A stretch of 64,000 bases of DNA from CAXSBA01 sp965277105. Lineage in GTDB: Bacteria; Spirochaetota; UBA12135; COTS27; CAXSBA01. The position numbers were made by a program, and so were the translations under genes. Each line of letters opens with the position of its first letter. The first letter of the stretch is position 1. Positions 8,658 to 17,989 of this stretch are shown here, piece after piece. Below the pieces are notes generated by a model that had not been told where the DNA came from, did not search any database, and saw nothing but the letters and a program-made list of their open reading frames with translations. The stretch spans positions 248,001 through 312,000 of the forward strand of contig OZ255710.1 of the NCBI GenBank assembly GCA_965277105.1, given 5' to 3'.

Positions 8658-8877
8658 TTAGCTTAAGAATACTCCTTGTCAATATTTGCCTTCTAAAAAA
8701 ATTATATTTAAATAAAATCCAAAAACTTGAATAAATAAAAAATTTATTTATTTTTTAATTTTTTATTAAACTTTTTAAAAATAAGTTCGATAATCTACTA
8801 GGGGTTAATACGGGCTACTCTTTACACCCTGTTTTTTTAGATAATTATAAGTAGCCATTAGCAATCATTTAGGGGGA

Positions 8878-10590
8878 ATGATGATAAGACAGATTATTGA
8901 TTTTTTAAAAAATATTTTTAAAAAATTTCCGCAACTAAAAACCGCTCAAAAAGTTAGTATTATTCTTGGGGCTGTTGTCTTTTTAGGATTAATTATTTAT
9001 TCTTTTACTATCACCACCGAGAAAAGCTACGTTTATCTTTTCAAAAAGCCTTTAAGTATTGAGGATTATGGTAAAATTACTGTTGAATTAGATAATATGA
9101 ACGTTAGCTATAAAACGTTAGACGAGAAGTATATTTTAATTGAAGACGAGGAAACGGGGGTAAAAATTAGAACTACCTTAGCTCAAAACAATATCCTCCC
9201 ATCGGGAATAAAAGGCTGGGAACTTTTCGATATGGAAAGCTGGACAACGACTGAGTTTGATAGAAATGTGAAATTAAGGAGGGCCATTGAAGGAGAAGTA
9301 CAACGGCATTTGGAGTCGTTAGATTGGATTGAAAGTGCTCAGATATCTATTGCTGTCCCTCAAAAAGTCCTTTATACAGAAAGAGAACTTGACGTAACTG
9401 CTGCTGTTAGCATTGCTCCTAAGGAAGGCTACTATGAAAATTTAAAGGACAAAAAACTCATTCAAGGGATTGAAAATATTGTTAGGCGCGGAATTGACGG
9501 AATTGGGGAAGATAATATCACCATTACGGATAATAACGGAAATGAATTAAATGACTTTGCTAGCACGGAATATGAGACTAATATTAAACAAGCAGTAGAA
9601 GAAAACAGGATAAAAGATCGTGAAATAAGGAAAATCAAAAAAAAGATAGAAGAGTCGCTTATCGGAGTTTATAGTTTGGATAGGTATAAAGTGGCGGTTG
9701 ATTTAGAGGTTAATTTTGATCGAAAAACATTAAACCAAAAAGAAATATTGCCAGTGGTAATTAAAGAAAAAACTCCCGGTCTTCCTTATGATGATTCGGT
9801 GATAAAAGAAAGTGTGAAAGTTAGCAGGAAAAAACTCACTGAAGATTTTGAAGGAGTGGGATTTATCCCCGAAGGGCCTCCTGGGCAAGAGCCCAATCTT
9901 CCTCCCGGTTATAAAGAAAGTTTAGATGGGCGAAATAAGTACAGTAAAAATGAGGAAGTAGATAATTTCCTTAACGGAGAAAAACAAATTCAGCAGATTG
10001 ATGATGCTATGGAAATTGAAAGAAAATCAATATCTTTAAACGTTGATGGAGTATGGCGCAAGAAGTATGATGAGAATGGGGATTTAATCATTAAAAATGA
10101 TCGCATTGAAAGAGAGTATATTCCGATTTCTCCTGAAGACCTTAGAAAGTTAGAAGACATTGTCAAGGGCGCTATTAATTATGACAATAAAAGGAATGAC
10201 ATTGTTGTGGTTAAAAATATTGCTTTTGATAGGGAAGCTCAATTTTTGGAAGAAGACCGAGAAATAATTCGGCAACAGAGAATTTTCAATATTGTTTTTA
10301 TAGCGATTATTTCGTTTTTTGCTTTATTTATTATTTTTGTTATCTACCGAGTTGTTTCGAGAGAATTAAAAGAAAGAAGGAGACGCAAAGAAGAAGCAGA
10401 AAGAGTTTTAAGAAAAATGCAGTTAGAAAAAGCATTAAAAGACTTAGAAGAAACAGCAGTGATTGACTCTGGAATTACCGAAGAAGAAAAAGATGCGGCT
10501 AAACTACAAGAAGAAGTTAATTCGCTGGTCAAAGAAGAACCCAATCAAGCAGCCAAGGTGATAGCTTCTTGGATAAATGAGGATAATTAA
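8878..10590 (+). CDS. fliF: Flagellar MS-ring protein FliF
   Basis: FliF forms the membrane-embedded base ring of the flagellar motor. The 570-residue product has a first membrane helix near residues 25-47 (VSIILGAVVFLGLIIYSFTI) and a second near 467-487 (IVFIAIISFFALFIIFVIYRV). Between them are the ring-building motifs: SYKTLDEKYILIEDEETG, then RRAIEGEVQRHLESLDWIES and KVLYTERELDVTAAVSI. A basic and acidic cytoplasmic tail for FliG binding follows. Two ATGs are adjacent (8878, 8881); AGGGGG at 8871-8876 favours the second by spacing. It is the first gene of fliF-fliG-fliH-fliI. The usual flgB-flgC-fliE genes are not directly upstream. Confidence 0.93.
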   Translation: MMIRQIIDFLKNIFKKFPQLKTAQKVSIILGAVVFLGLIIYSFTITTEKSYVYLFKKPLSIEDYGKITVELDNMNVSYKTLDEKYILIEDEETGVKIRTTLAQNNILPSGIKGWELFDMESWTTTEFDRNVKLRRAIEGEVQRHLESLDWIESAQISIAVPQKVLYTERELDVTAAVSIAPKEGYYENLKDKKLIQGIENIVRRGIDGIGEDNITITDNNGNELNDFASTEYETNIKQAVEENRIKDREIRKIKKKIEESLIGVYSLDRYKVAVDLEVNFDRKTLNQKEILPVVIKEKTPGLPYDDSVIKESVKVSRKKLTEDFEGVGFIPEGPPGQEPNLPPGYKESLDGRNKYSKNEEVDNFLNGEKQIQQIDDAMEIERKSISLNVDGVWRKKYDENGDLIIKNDRIEREYIPISPEDLRKLEDIVKGAINYDNKRNDIVVVKNIAFDREAQFLEEDREIIRQQRIFNIVFIAIISFFALFIIFVIYRVVSRELKERRRRKEEAERVLRKMQLEKALKDLEETAVIDSGITEEEKDAAKLQEEVNSLVKEEPNQAAKVIASWINEDN

Positions 10591-10604
10591 GGAGTAGTAA
10601 AAAA

Positions 10605-11633
10605 ATGCCTTCCAATGTTAGTAAAAATAAAGAGCAAAAATTAACTGGCCGTAAAAAAGCCGCTATTTTTATTTTAAGTTTAGGAGCAAAATTAGGCTCA
10701 CTAATTATGAAACACTTGAAAGATAATGAAGTGGAGCTCATTAGTTTTGAAATAGTACGCTTGGCCAATGTCACTCCGGAAGAAAAGCAGAAAGTTTTAA
10801 AAGAATTTTATGAGATTTTAGCTGCTTCTAGGTTTATCTTGAATGGAGGGATAGAATACGCGAATGAAATTCTAGAAAAATCTTTTGGAGCTGAAAAAGC
10901 CATTGATATTATTAATCGCTTTACTTCGGTTTCTATTCATAAGCCCTTTGAGTTTATTCGAAAAACCGACCCCCAGCATCTTATCAATTTACTGCAATCA
11001 GAACACCCACAAACCATTGCTTTGATTTTGTCTTATTTAGAGCCAAAAAAAGCTTCCGAAGTTTTATCCCAGCTTCCAGTAGAGATGCAGACTAATATTG
11101 CTAAAAGAATCGCTACCATGAATAGAACTAGCCCCGAGGTTATTCGAGAAGTAGAAAGTATTTTAGAGAGAAAACTTTCCACCTTTGACTCAGAAGACAT
11201 TACTACTGTTGGGGGAGTAGGTAGTGTGGCTGAAATTTTAAACCTAGCTGACCGTACGACGGAAAGGAGCATTATTGAAACCTTGGAAGAAGAAGATCCT
11301 GAACTAGCTGAAGAAATTAAAAAGCGGATGTTCGTTTTTGAAGATGTGGTTATCTTGGATGATCGATCCATTCAAAAAGTGCTTCGAAAAGTTGATAACG
11401 CTGATTTAGTTAAAGCTTTAAAATCAGTTGATGAAGAAGTAAAAGATAAATTCTTCAAAAATATGAGTAAGCGAGCAGCTTCTTTAATTCAAGAAGATAT
11501 TGACTTTATGGGCCCAATAAGGGTAACTGATGTCGAAGAAGCCCAACAAAAAATTGTTACTATTATTAGAAAGCTAGAAGAGGAAGGAGAAGTCGTTATT
11601 GTTCATAGTGGGCAAGAAAACGTTTTAATATAA
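10605..11633 (+). CDS. fliG: Flagellar motor switch protein FliG
   Basis: FliG is the rotor protein that contacts the stator and sits on the MS ring. The 342-residue product has the three-domain FliG layout. The N-terminal domain (KKAAIFILSLGAKLGS) binds FliF. The middle domain contains the EHPQTIALILSYLEPKKAS segment. The C-terminal domain (FVFEDVVILDDRSIQKVLRK and then KNMSKRAASLIQED) carries the charged torque helix and ends in the conserved MGPIRVTDVEEAQQKIV. A GGAG ribosome site lies upstream of ATG 10605, 14 bases after fliF. Length is normal. Confidence 0.96.
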   Translation: MPSNVSKNKEQKLTGRKKAAIFILSLGAKLGSLIMKHLKDNEVELISFEIVRLANVTPEEKQKVLKEFYEILAASRFILNGGIEYANEILEKSFGAEKAIDIINRFTSVSIHKPFEFIRKTDPQHLINLLQSEHPQTIALILSYLEPKKASEVLSQLPVEMQTNIAKRIATMNRTSPEVIREVESILERKLSTFDSEDITTVGGVGSVAEILNLADRTTERSIIETLEEEDPELAEEIKKRMFVFEDVVILDDRSIQKVLRKVDNADLVKALKSVDEEVKDKFFKNMSKRAASLIQEDIDFMGPIRVTDVEEAQQKIVTIIRKLEEEGEVVIVHSGQENVLI

Positions 11634-11650
11634 TTTATTAAATAAAAAAA

Positions 11651-12529
11651 ATGACTATAAGAATTATCGAATCTAAAGCTATTAATTACGTTAATAATCA
11701 AGAAAAGCTCCACAAGTATCAAAGTGAAATAGATAAAATAAAACTAAACTTAGCAAAATTAAAAGGCGAGGAGAAGGAACTGCAGAATAACATTGCAGCG
11801 ATAAAAAAAAATCAAGAAGAAAGCCTTAATGAGCAAAAAAGAAAAGTTGAATTAATCATTCAAGAAAAAGAAAAACAAGTAGAAGAAGTCATTCAGCAAG
11901 CACAGAAGAAAGCTAAAGAAATTATCGATAACGCTAAGGCAGAAAGCCGTAATATACAAGAAGAAAGCGAGGCAATGAAGCAAAAAAATATGGCTGAAGT
12001 GGACGATAAGAAAAACGTTGTCTTTGAAGATTCGAAAGAAGCTGGTTATCAGGAAGGTTTTGAAAAAGGCTTTGCTTTGGGCGAAAAAGAGCGAGATAAA
12101 ATCAATGCCTTACTAAAAAAAGTATTCCAAGAGACGATTACTAAAAGAGACGAAATGATCCAGCACTTCGAAAGCCATTTATTAGATATTGCTTTACTCA
12201 TTGCTAGGAAAGTGGTTAAAAAGCTAACCGAAGAGCAAAAAGGAATTGTGGTTAATAACCTTTTAAGTGCTTTGAAAAAATTGAAAGGGGCGGTGAAAGT
12301 AGTCGTGCATCTAAATAGCGAAGATTTGGAGGTGGTGAACCATTTCAAAAAGCGAATCATTGATAATATTGCTGACTTGAAAGAAGTGGAAATAGTCGAA
12401 GACCCTATGGTCGAAAAAGGGGGTTGCTTAGTTGAAAGTAACTACACGATTATTGACGCTAATATTGCTAGTCAACTCAATAAAATTGAAGAAGTAATAA
12501 AAAATGAAAGCCCGTTAAAGGTGCTTTAA
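11651..12529 (+). CDS. fliH: Flagellar assembly protein FliH
   Basis: FliH regulates the export ATPase FliI and tethers it to the export gate. The 292-residue product begins with a long charged coiled coil (roughly residues 18-125). A conserved core follows with AGYQEGFEKGFALGEKERD (the G-x-x-x-G repeat typical of FliH), then LLIARKVVKKLTEEQKGIV and a C-terminal VEIVEDPMVEKGGCLVES segment. The position between fliG and fliI is the classical one. The stop is followed after 9 bases by the fliI start. Confidence 0.9.
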   Translation: MTIRIIESKAINYVNNQEKLHKYQSEIDKIKLNLAKLKGEEKELQNNIAAIKKNQEESLNEQKRKVELIIQEKEKQVEEVIQQAQKKAKEIIDNAKAESRNIQEESEAMKQKNMAEVDDKKNVVFEDSKEAGYQEGFEKGFALGEKERDKINALLKKVFQETITKRDEMIQHFESHLLDIALLIARKVVKKLTEEQKGIVVNNLLSALKKLKGAVKVVVHLNSEDLEVVNHFKKRIIDNIADLKEVEIVEDPMVEKGGCLVESNYTIIDANIASQLNKIEEVIKNESPLKVL

Positions 12530-12538
12530 CAATGAATA

Positions 12539-13849
12539 ATGGGCTATGATTTTTTTAAAACTAAAAGCGTAGTTCAAGAAACCGATCCGATAAAAATCTG
12601 GGGGAAAGTTACCGCTTTAGAAGGTGGGCTGATTGAAAGTCGAGGATTTTCTCCTAAGATGAGAGAACTCTGCCAATTAAAAAATCATAAAAGTAGTGCT
12701 AGGGCCGAGGTTATCGGTTTTTCTGAAGACACCATTAAGCTGATGCTTTTAGAAAAAGATTTTTCTTTTAGCAAGCAAACGTTGGTTTGTCCTTTGGGGA
12801 ACTCTTTAGAAGTAAAAGTAGGGAAGGAATTATTAGGTAGAGTTTTAAATGGCATGGGGGAGCCTATTGATAATAAGCCCTTAGTCACAGGGAATAAAAG
12901 AAATATTTACTCTTTTAATAGCAATGCCCTTACTAAAGAAATTATTGATACTCCGATAAGTGTAGGAATAAAAAGCATTGATGGTTTGTTAACCGTAGGA
13001 CGAGGGCAGAGAATGGGAGTTTTTTCTGGCTCAGGAGTAGGGAAGTCGACTCTTTTATCCATGCTTGCTAGGAATAATCAATCGGATGTTAATGTCATTG
13101 CTTTAGTGGGAGAAAGAGGGAGGGAAGTAAAGGAGTTTATCAATAACTACCTTGGAGAAGAAGGGCTGAAAAAAAGCGTTGTCATTGTTTCTACTTCCGA
13201 TGACGTGGCTCTTAGCCGGGTAAAAAGCGTTTTTACAGCTAACACTATAGCAGAGTATTTTCGTGATTTAGGGCTTAATGTTTTTCTAATGGTTGACTCT
13301 TTAACTAGGTTAGCTCAGGCTCAAAGGATTATCGGGACTTATTTAAAAGAGCCACCGACGACGAAAGGCTATCCTCCTTCCTTGTTCGAGCTATTGCCTT
13401 CTTTGTTGGAGCGAGCTGGAAATTTTAAAAAAGGGAGTATTACTGCGTTTTATTCGGTTTTGGTTGAAGGAGATGATTTAGACGAGCCCATTACCGATGC
13501 GGTAAGGGGAATTTTAGATGGACACATTGTTTTATCGAGGAAAATTGCTAGAAAAGCCTTGTTCCCAGCCATTGATATTCCTAATTCCATTAGTCGTTTA
13601 ATGCCGAGCATAACCACTAGCGAGCACTTAGCTAAAGCTAATAAAATCAAACAATGGCTAGCGAATTATAATGAAATGGAAGATTTGGTAAATGTCGGAG
13701 CGTACGTGAGTGGGAATAACTCTGTTTTGGACGAAGCATTAGAAAAAATGGAGTTAGTTAATGCTTTTTTGCAGCAGGGGATTGAAGAAAAAGTTACTTT
13801 TGAAAAAACCCAAGAATTATTAGAGGCTATTTTTCTTGAAGCAGAATGA
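12539..13849 (+). CDS. fliI: Flagellum-specific export ATPase FliI
   Basis: FliI is the F1-like ATPase of flagellar type III export. The 436-residue product has Walker A GVFSGSGVGKSTLLSML (about residues 159-175), GERGREVKEFI, Walker B around VFLMVDSLTRLAQAQR, and the conserved ERAGNFKKGSITAFYSVLVE with DEPITDAVRGILDGHIVLSR. The start is ATG 12539. The gene usually behind fliI is fliJ, the chaperone escort; here a large TPR gene follows instead and no fliJ-like frame is visible. Confidence 0.96.
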   Translation: MGYDFFKTKSVVQETDPIKIWGKVTALEGGLIESRGFSPKMRELCQLKNHKSSARAEVIGFSEDTIKLMLLEKDFSFSKQTLVCPLGNSLEVKVGKELLGRVLNGMGEPIDNKPLVTGNKRNIYSFNSNALTKEIIDTPISVGIKSIDGLLTVGRGQRMGVFSGSGVGKSTLLSMLARNNQSDVNVIALVGERGREVKEFINNYLGEEGLKKSVVIVSTSDDVALSRVKSVFTANTIAEYFRDLGLNVFLMVDSLTRLAQAQRIIGTYLKEPPTTKGYPPSLFELLPSLLERAGNFKKGSITAFYSVLVEGDDLDEPITDAVRGILDGHIVLSRKIARKALFPAIDIPNSISRLMPSITTSEHLAKANKIKQWLANYNEMEDLVNVGAYVSGNNSVLDEALEKMELVNAFLQQGIEEKVTFEKTQELLEAIFLEAE

Positions 13850-13924
13850 TGAAGATGGTAATTTTATCCCTTACTTTGCCGAAAATTTAATGCAATAATA
13901 AATTAAACTTAATAAATTATTCTA

Positions 13925-16825
13925 ATGGCTAGCGAAGAAGAAGAAATAAAAAAATTAGGTGCTATCATTAACCAATTTCGAAAAGATAAGCCTCTTAAAG
14001 AAATCACCGAAGAAGAAATTGCCGATCTAGAAAAAGAACTGCCTTTAGATTTTATTGAAGATAAAATCAATAAACCCATTGAGCCTTTTGAAACAACTAA
14101 AATTCGAGAAATTAATGAAGAAAAATCTCCCGAAGAAAATAAAGATTTATCAGATTTAGAACAGGATAATTCTAACGAAGAAATTCCTGATCTTCCTTCT
14201 TTAGATAACTTGCCTAGTGCTGAAGAAAATGCTGCGTTATTGGATTTGGAAAAAGACAACTCTCCGGAAAAAGAGTTAAATGTTGAGCCACTAGATAATC
14301 AAGATAATTTTTCAAAAGCAGAAGAAAAGCAAAGCGAAGATGACTCTACTACTGAAGATGATATTCTAGATGAAAAGGCGGAGGACTCTGTGCAAAATGA
14401 AGAGAGTATTCCTAGTAATAGCTCAGAAGATTTTACTAACGAAGAAGACGATTTTCTTTTGGAAGAAGAAGCTGAGCTAGAAAAAGAAGTCTCATCAGAA
14501 GTCGCCAAAGATAATATTTTAAGCATTCCTATTCTGGCAGAAGAAAATGATTTTGAGCCAGCTCGAAAACCGGAAATAGAGCAAAAGGAGCAATTAGAAA
14601 AACTAGAAGAGTTAGTTGCTTCTCCTTCAAGCGGTCTTAATAAAGAAGATCTACTAGAATCTTCTGAAGAAATAGATAATGAAATTAATCAACTAGTTCC
14701 CTTAGAAAAAAGCTTACTTCAAGAAGAAGAGCAAGAATTATTGAGAGAAGAAGCCGATGAACAGGAATTGGACTTTAGCTCTATCCCTACTTCCGATGAA
14801 GAAAAAAAAGATAGGTATAAAAAGGCTTTAAAAAAAATAGAAAGTTTTTCTTTAAAAAATAAAAAGATTTTTTATGATGCTTTTTATTTTGACGCTTTTG
14901 CCGAAGACGAATTAGAAAAAATCATTGATGAAATCCTTGCTGATAAAAATGAGAATTCCATTGCTGAAAAAATATCTAAAAGGCAAATTAATAAATCGAT
15001 TTTTGAAGTTTCGGAAAGAAGAGAAAAGCTACTTAATCAAGAGCAAAAAATATTTAGCGAATTCTTTAAAGAGCGAAAATATTTTTTATTTATTAGGCAA
15101 TTAGTTTATTTAGTTATTTTAGTCGTTAGTCTGTTTTCTTTTTATTTTTTTACTAGAGATTATATCAAAAGTTATCGCCTTTATGCCTTAGCCGAAAAAA
15201 ATATTGAAGGCAATAATTTTGTTAAGGGAGAAGAGTATTTCTTTGATGCTTTTTCTTTAAAACCTAATATCGTTAAAACACGAGAAATAGCTGAGCTTTA
15301 TGAAAAAAAACAAGAGTTCTTACGGGCTGAAGAAAAATTTAAGCTTGCTTTATCGCTCAATAAAAACGATTTTGCTACGTTACTTAGTTATGGAGATTTT
15401 TTTTTTCGCCAGAAAAGATACGCTGAAGCGGAAGTGGTGTATCGCCAGTATTTAGAAAATACTTCGGATTTTTCTTTGAGTGAAATAATTGATGAATCCC
15501 AAGTGGTTTTTTTAGAAAGGCTTGGGGTAAATTACATCAAGTGGGGAGAGGAAGATCCTAATCAATTTACTAAAGCAAAAGATATTTACGATAATTTACA
15601 TCAAAAAAATCCCGATAAAAAATTATTTTATTATGCCAAGTTACTGCAAATTAACGCCCTTACTAAAAACTATAACGAAGCTAAGGCTTTTTACCTTTTT
15701 ATTCAAAACGATGAAGCTAGTGCTGGAGAAAAAATCTTTTTGGAGCCTTACCTTGATTATCTTGATTTCTTAAATGAAACGTTTAAAAATTACCAGAGCT
15801 TAGAATATTTGGAATTTGTTCAAAAAAATCTAAGTGAAGAAAACGAGTACTTAGTGAGCTCAATTACCACGATTTTAGAACTATTAGAAAGTGCTTACCC
15901 GGATAATTCTCGTGTTTTTTTGGAGGCAGCTAAGTGGGAAAAAAATACTGGCAATGATAATAAAGCAGTGGCTTTAGCCTTAAAATCACTGCGACTATAT
16001 GAAGAGGATCCTTTCACTAATCCCATTCCCGATGAGCTTTTTTCTTTTTTAGGAGAATTAAGCTATGAAAATAAAAGTTTTCTCGAAGCAGTTGATTTTT
16101 TCGAAAATGCCCTAGATTATAATCCAAGCAACCCTTTAGCTAATTATTATTTAGGGAAAATTAATGCCTTAGAACCTGATAATTACCAAGCATCTCTAGC
16201 TTTTTTCGAAAGGGCTTTAAACAACTGGCAAGAAGTAAAAAATGGCCCGCAACATTTAGATATTCTCTATAATTTAGGTTATTTGAATTTCTTGTTAGGC
16301 AAAGAAAAAATCGATAGCCAAACAGAATTTCAAGATAACTTCACGAAAGCTTTAGACTATTGGACTGACTTATCGGAAAATATTTCTAAGGATAAAGATT
16401 ATTTAGTGGATTATGGATTGTCGCTTGCTTATCTGCATTTAGAAAAATATGATTTAGCCGAAGCGACCTTGTTACTCCATCTTGAAGAATTAGAAAATAA
16501 TTACACCATCTATCAGAGTAGGAAAGAAGGCCCTGGCCCTTTAACCGATTTAGAAAATCGTCTTTATGTTTTGTCGGATATTTATAATAATTTAGCGGTA
16601 GTAAATTTAAAAAAAGCCTTGGATAACAATCAAATTATTTCTCGAAAAGACTTTCAAGATTCGTTAAATTATTTTATCAATGCTATTAGCATTAAAGATA
16701 AATTAGGGCTTTTAACTACTATTCCTAGTTCTAATTTTAATGCGATAAATAATCGAACGCTTAATAGTGATTTAAAAGACTATTTCCAAATAGCCGAGAG
16801 TTTTTTGCCTAATTCGTTACTCTAG
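13925..16825 (+). CDS. Large membrane-anchored TPR protein behind fliI (possible periplasmic-flagellum collar-type protein)
   Basis: The 966-residue product has three parts. Residues 1 to about 290 are an extremely acidic, low-complexity cytoplasmic region rich in Glu, Asp and Ser. A single membrane helix follows around 385-410 (LVYLVILVVSLFSFYFFTR). From about 420 to the end, tetratricopeptide-like helical pairs (for example AEKNIEGNNFVKGEEYFFDA, KLALSLNKNDFATLLSYGDF and LANYYLGKINALEPD) would lie in the periplasm. It follows fliI after 75 bases and is probably in the same operon. Spirochaetes have large membrane-bound TPR proteins (FlcA and relatives) that build a periplasmic collar around the motor; position and layout suggest a similar role. 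That identity is inference, not a sequence match. Confidence 0.6.
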   Translation: MASEEEEIKKLGAIINQFRKDKPLKEITEEEIADLEKELPLDFIEDKINKPIEPFETTKIREINEEKSPEENKDLSDLEQDNSNEEIPDLPSLDNLPSAEENAALLDLEKDNSPEKELNVEPLDNQDNFSKAEEKQSEDDSTTEDDILDEKAEDSVQNEESIPSNSSEDFTNEEDDFLLEEEAELEKEVSSEVAKDNILSIPILAEENDFEPARKPEIEQKEQLEKLEELVASPSSGLNKEDLLESSEEIDNEINQLVPLEKSLLQEEEQELLREEADEQELDFSSIPTSDEEKKDRYKKALKKIESFSLKNKKIFYDAFYFDAFAEDELEKIIDEILADKNENSIAEKISKRQINKSIFEVSERREKLLNQEQKIFSEFFKERKYFLFIRQLVYLVILVVSLFSFYFFTRDYIKSYRLYALAEKNIEGNNFVKGEEYFFDAFSLKPNIVKTREIAELYEKKQEFLRAEEKFKLALSLNKNDFATLLSYGDFFFRQKRYAEAEVVYRQYLENTSDFSLSEIIDESQVVFLERLGVNYIKWGEEDPNQFTKAKDIYDNLHQKNPDKKLFYYAKLLQINALTKNYNEAKAFYLFIQNDEASAGEKIFLEPYLDYLDFLNETFKNYQSLEYLEFVQKNLSEENEYLVSSITTILELLESAYPDNSRVFLEAAKWEKNTGNDNKAVALALKSLRLYEEDPFTNPIPDELFSFLGELSYENKSFLEAVDFFENALDYNPSNPLANYYLGKINALEPDNYQASLAFFERALNNWQEVKNGPQHLDILYNLGYLNFLLGKEKIDSQTEFQDNFTKALDYWTDLSENISKDKDYLVDYGLSLAYLHLEKYDLAEATLLLHLEELENNYTIYQSRKEGPGPLTDLENRLYVLSDIYNNLAVVNLKKALDNNQIISRKDFQDSLNYFINAISIKDKLGLLTTIPSSNFNAINNRTLNSDLKDYFQIAESFLPNSLL

Positions 16826-16841
16826 TCAAAATTTAAAAAAG

Positions 16842-17564
16842 TTAAAATTTAAATTTATTCCTAGAATCGCGGTAAATCCCCTTAGCAGTCACCCTTCCTA
16901 GTTTAATGATGTAATTAATGTTATTAGAAATCAAACGATCAACTCTTTTGCCAAATTCTTTGGAATTCTTTACCCTTTTAAATAAGTTCCAATAGATGGG
17001 ATTGGTTAAAATTAAAAATGCCTTAAAGCTAAAAAACACATTGCGGTTGACTTGCCTGAATTCAATATCAACCACCATTTTCCCCTCCAAAGTAACAAAA
17101 GTATCTATAGCCCCTTCAATGTAATAAATATAGCGATTAATCCGGTTGTTGACATAGGGCAGGTAAATTTCCGCAGTAGAGTAATCCCGGACTCGTACTT
17201 TATAAAAGTCATCTTGTTGGATTACGACATAAGGGCTATTGCCATATTTCTTGCCATTTTCCGCGGTGTATTCTAAGTCGTTAAACATTTTGGTAATAAT
17301 TGACCTAGGGACATAAGTGATAGAAAAATTAACGTTGGTATAAAATGGCTCGTTGGCAAAAATTTGATCGATATCCTTATGAAATTTTTTATCAGTTAAT
17401 AAGCGGTAACTGTTATTAAATAGTTCAAGGTCCACATCAAGGGTTTTTTTATAAGGATCAGCGAATAAGTGATAAGCGTTTCCCCTAATTAAAAAGCATA
17501 AGAAAAGAACTAACGACAATTTATTGATTAACTGTTTTTTTGTTAGTTGACTTGATTTATTCAT
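16842..17564 (-). CDS. Exported protein of unknown function
   Basis: The 240-residue product is read on the minus strand and converges with the TPR gene (17-base gap). A hydrophobic segment near residues 15-35 (LSLVLFLCFLIRGNAYHLFA) looks like a signal peptide or anchor. The remainder is a mixed alpha/beta domain rich in Tyr and Asn, with no recognised motif (for example YYIEGAIDTFVTLEGKMVVD). The beta-rich middle part suggests a lipid- or ligand-binding fold, but I cannot support a family. It is divergent from suyA, so both promoters lie in 17565-17692. Confidence 0.6.
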   Translation of the reverse strand: MNKSSQLTKKQLINKLSLVLFLCFLIRGNAYHLFADPYKKTLDVDLELFNNSYRLLTDKKFHKDIDQIFANEPFYTNVNFSITYVPRSIITKMFNDLEYTAENGKKYGNSPYVVIQQDDFYKVRVRDYSTAEIYLPYVNNRINRYIYYIEGAIDTFVTLEGKMVVDIEFRQVNRNVFFSFKAFLILTNPIYWNLFKRVKNSKEFGKRVDRLISNNINYIIKLGRVTAKGIYRDSRNKFKF

Positions 17565-17653
17565 ATAGTAATTATAGTAATTTTTTTTATAATTTTTGTT
17601 TTATTTTAAAAATAGAAAATTTAGTAAATTTTTTAATTCTTGGTAAGAAATGA

Positions 17654-17659
17654 TATAAT
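17654..17659 (+). promoter_or_regulatory. Probable -10 box for the suyA-suyB-hpsN-SDR operon
   Basis: TATAAT lies 33 bases before the suyA start in an otherwise AT-rich spacer. No clear -35 box stands out, so activator control is possible. Confidence 0.4.
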
Positions 17660-17692
17660 GATATTTAATTTATTAGATTAAAGAAAGCAATT

Positions 17693-17980
17693 ATGAATAA
17701 ACCACATTTTATAACTCATCATCAAAACGATGATTGTGCAGTTGCCGTCCTGGAAAATATTAAACAGGGAGATTGGTGCGAAGTATGGATTATGGATAAT
17801 GACGAAACTCGGAAAATAAAAGTAAGCCACGATATCCCTATTGGGCACAAGGTCGTGCTTAAAAATTTAGAAAAAGGTTCTGATATTATTAAATATGGGG
17901 TAGTCATTGGCCGCTTGATTGACAACGTAAAAGAAGGGGATCATCTTCATGTGCATAATTTAAAAACTAAAAGATGGTAG
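17693..17980 (+). CDS. suyA: (2R)-sulfolactate sulfo-lyase, small subunit (SuyA)
   Basis: The 95-residue product is the SAF-domain small subunit of the UxaA-type lyases. It has the HxxDDCAVAVLENI start, VSHDIPIGHKVVLKNLEKG, KYGVVIGRLIDNVKEGDHLH and the ending HVHNLKTKRW. Altronate dehydratase has the same fold, so the small subunit alone does not decide. The large subunit and the hpsN-like gene next door point to sulfolactate. SuyAB cleaves (R)-sulfolactate to pyruvate and sulfite. The large subunit starts 9 bases later, so this is a split-subunit enzyme like SuyAB. Confidence 0.75.
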   Translation: MNKPHFITHHQNDDCAVAVLENIKQGDWCEVWIMDNDETRKIKVSHDIPIGHKVVLKNLEKGSDIIKYGVVIGRLIDNVKEGDHLHVHNLKTKRW

Positions 17981-17989
17981 GAGAAAAAT

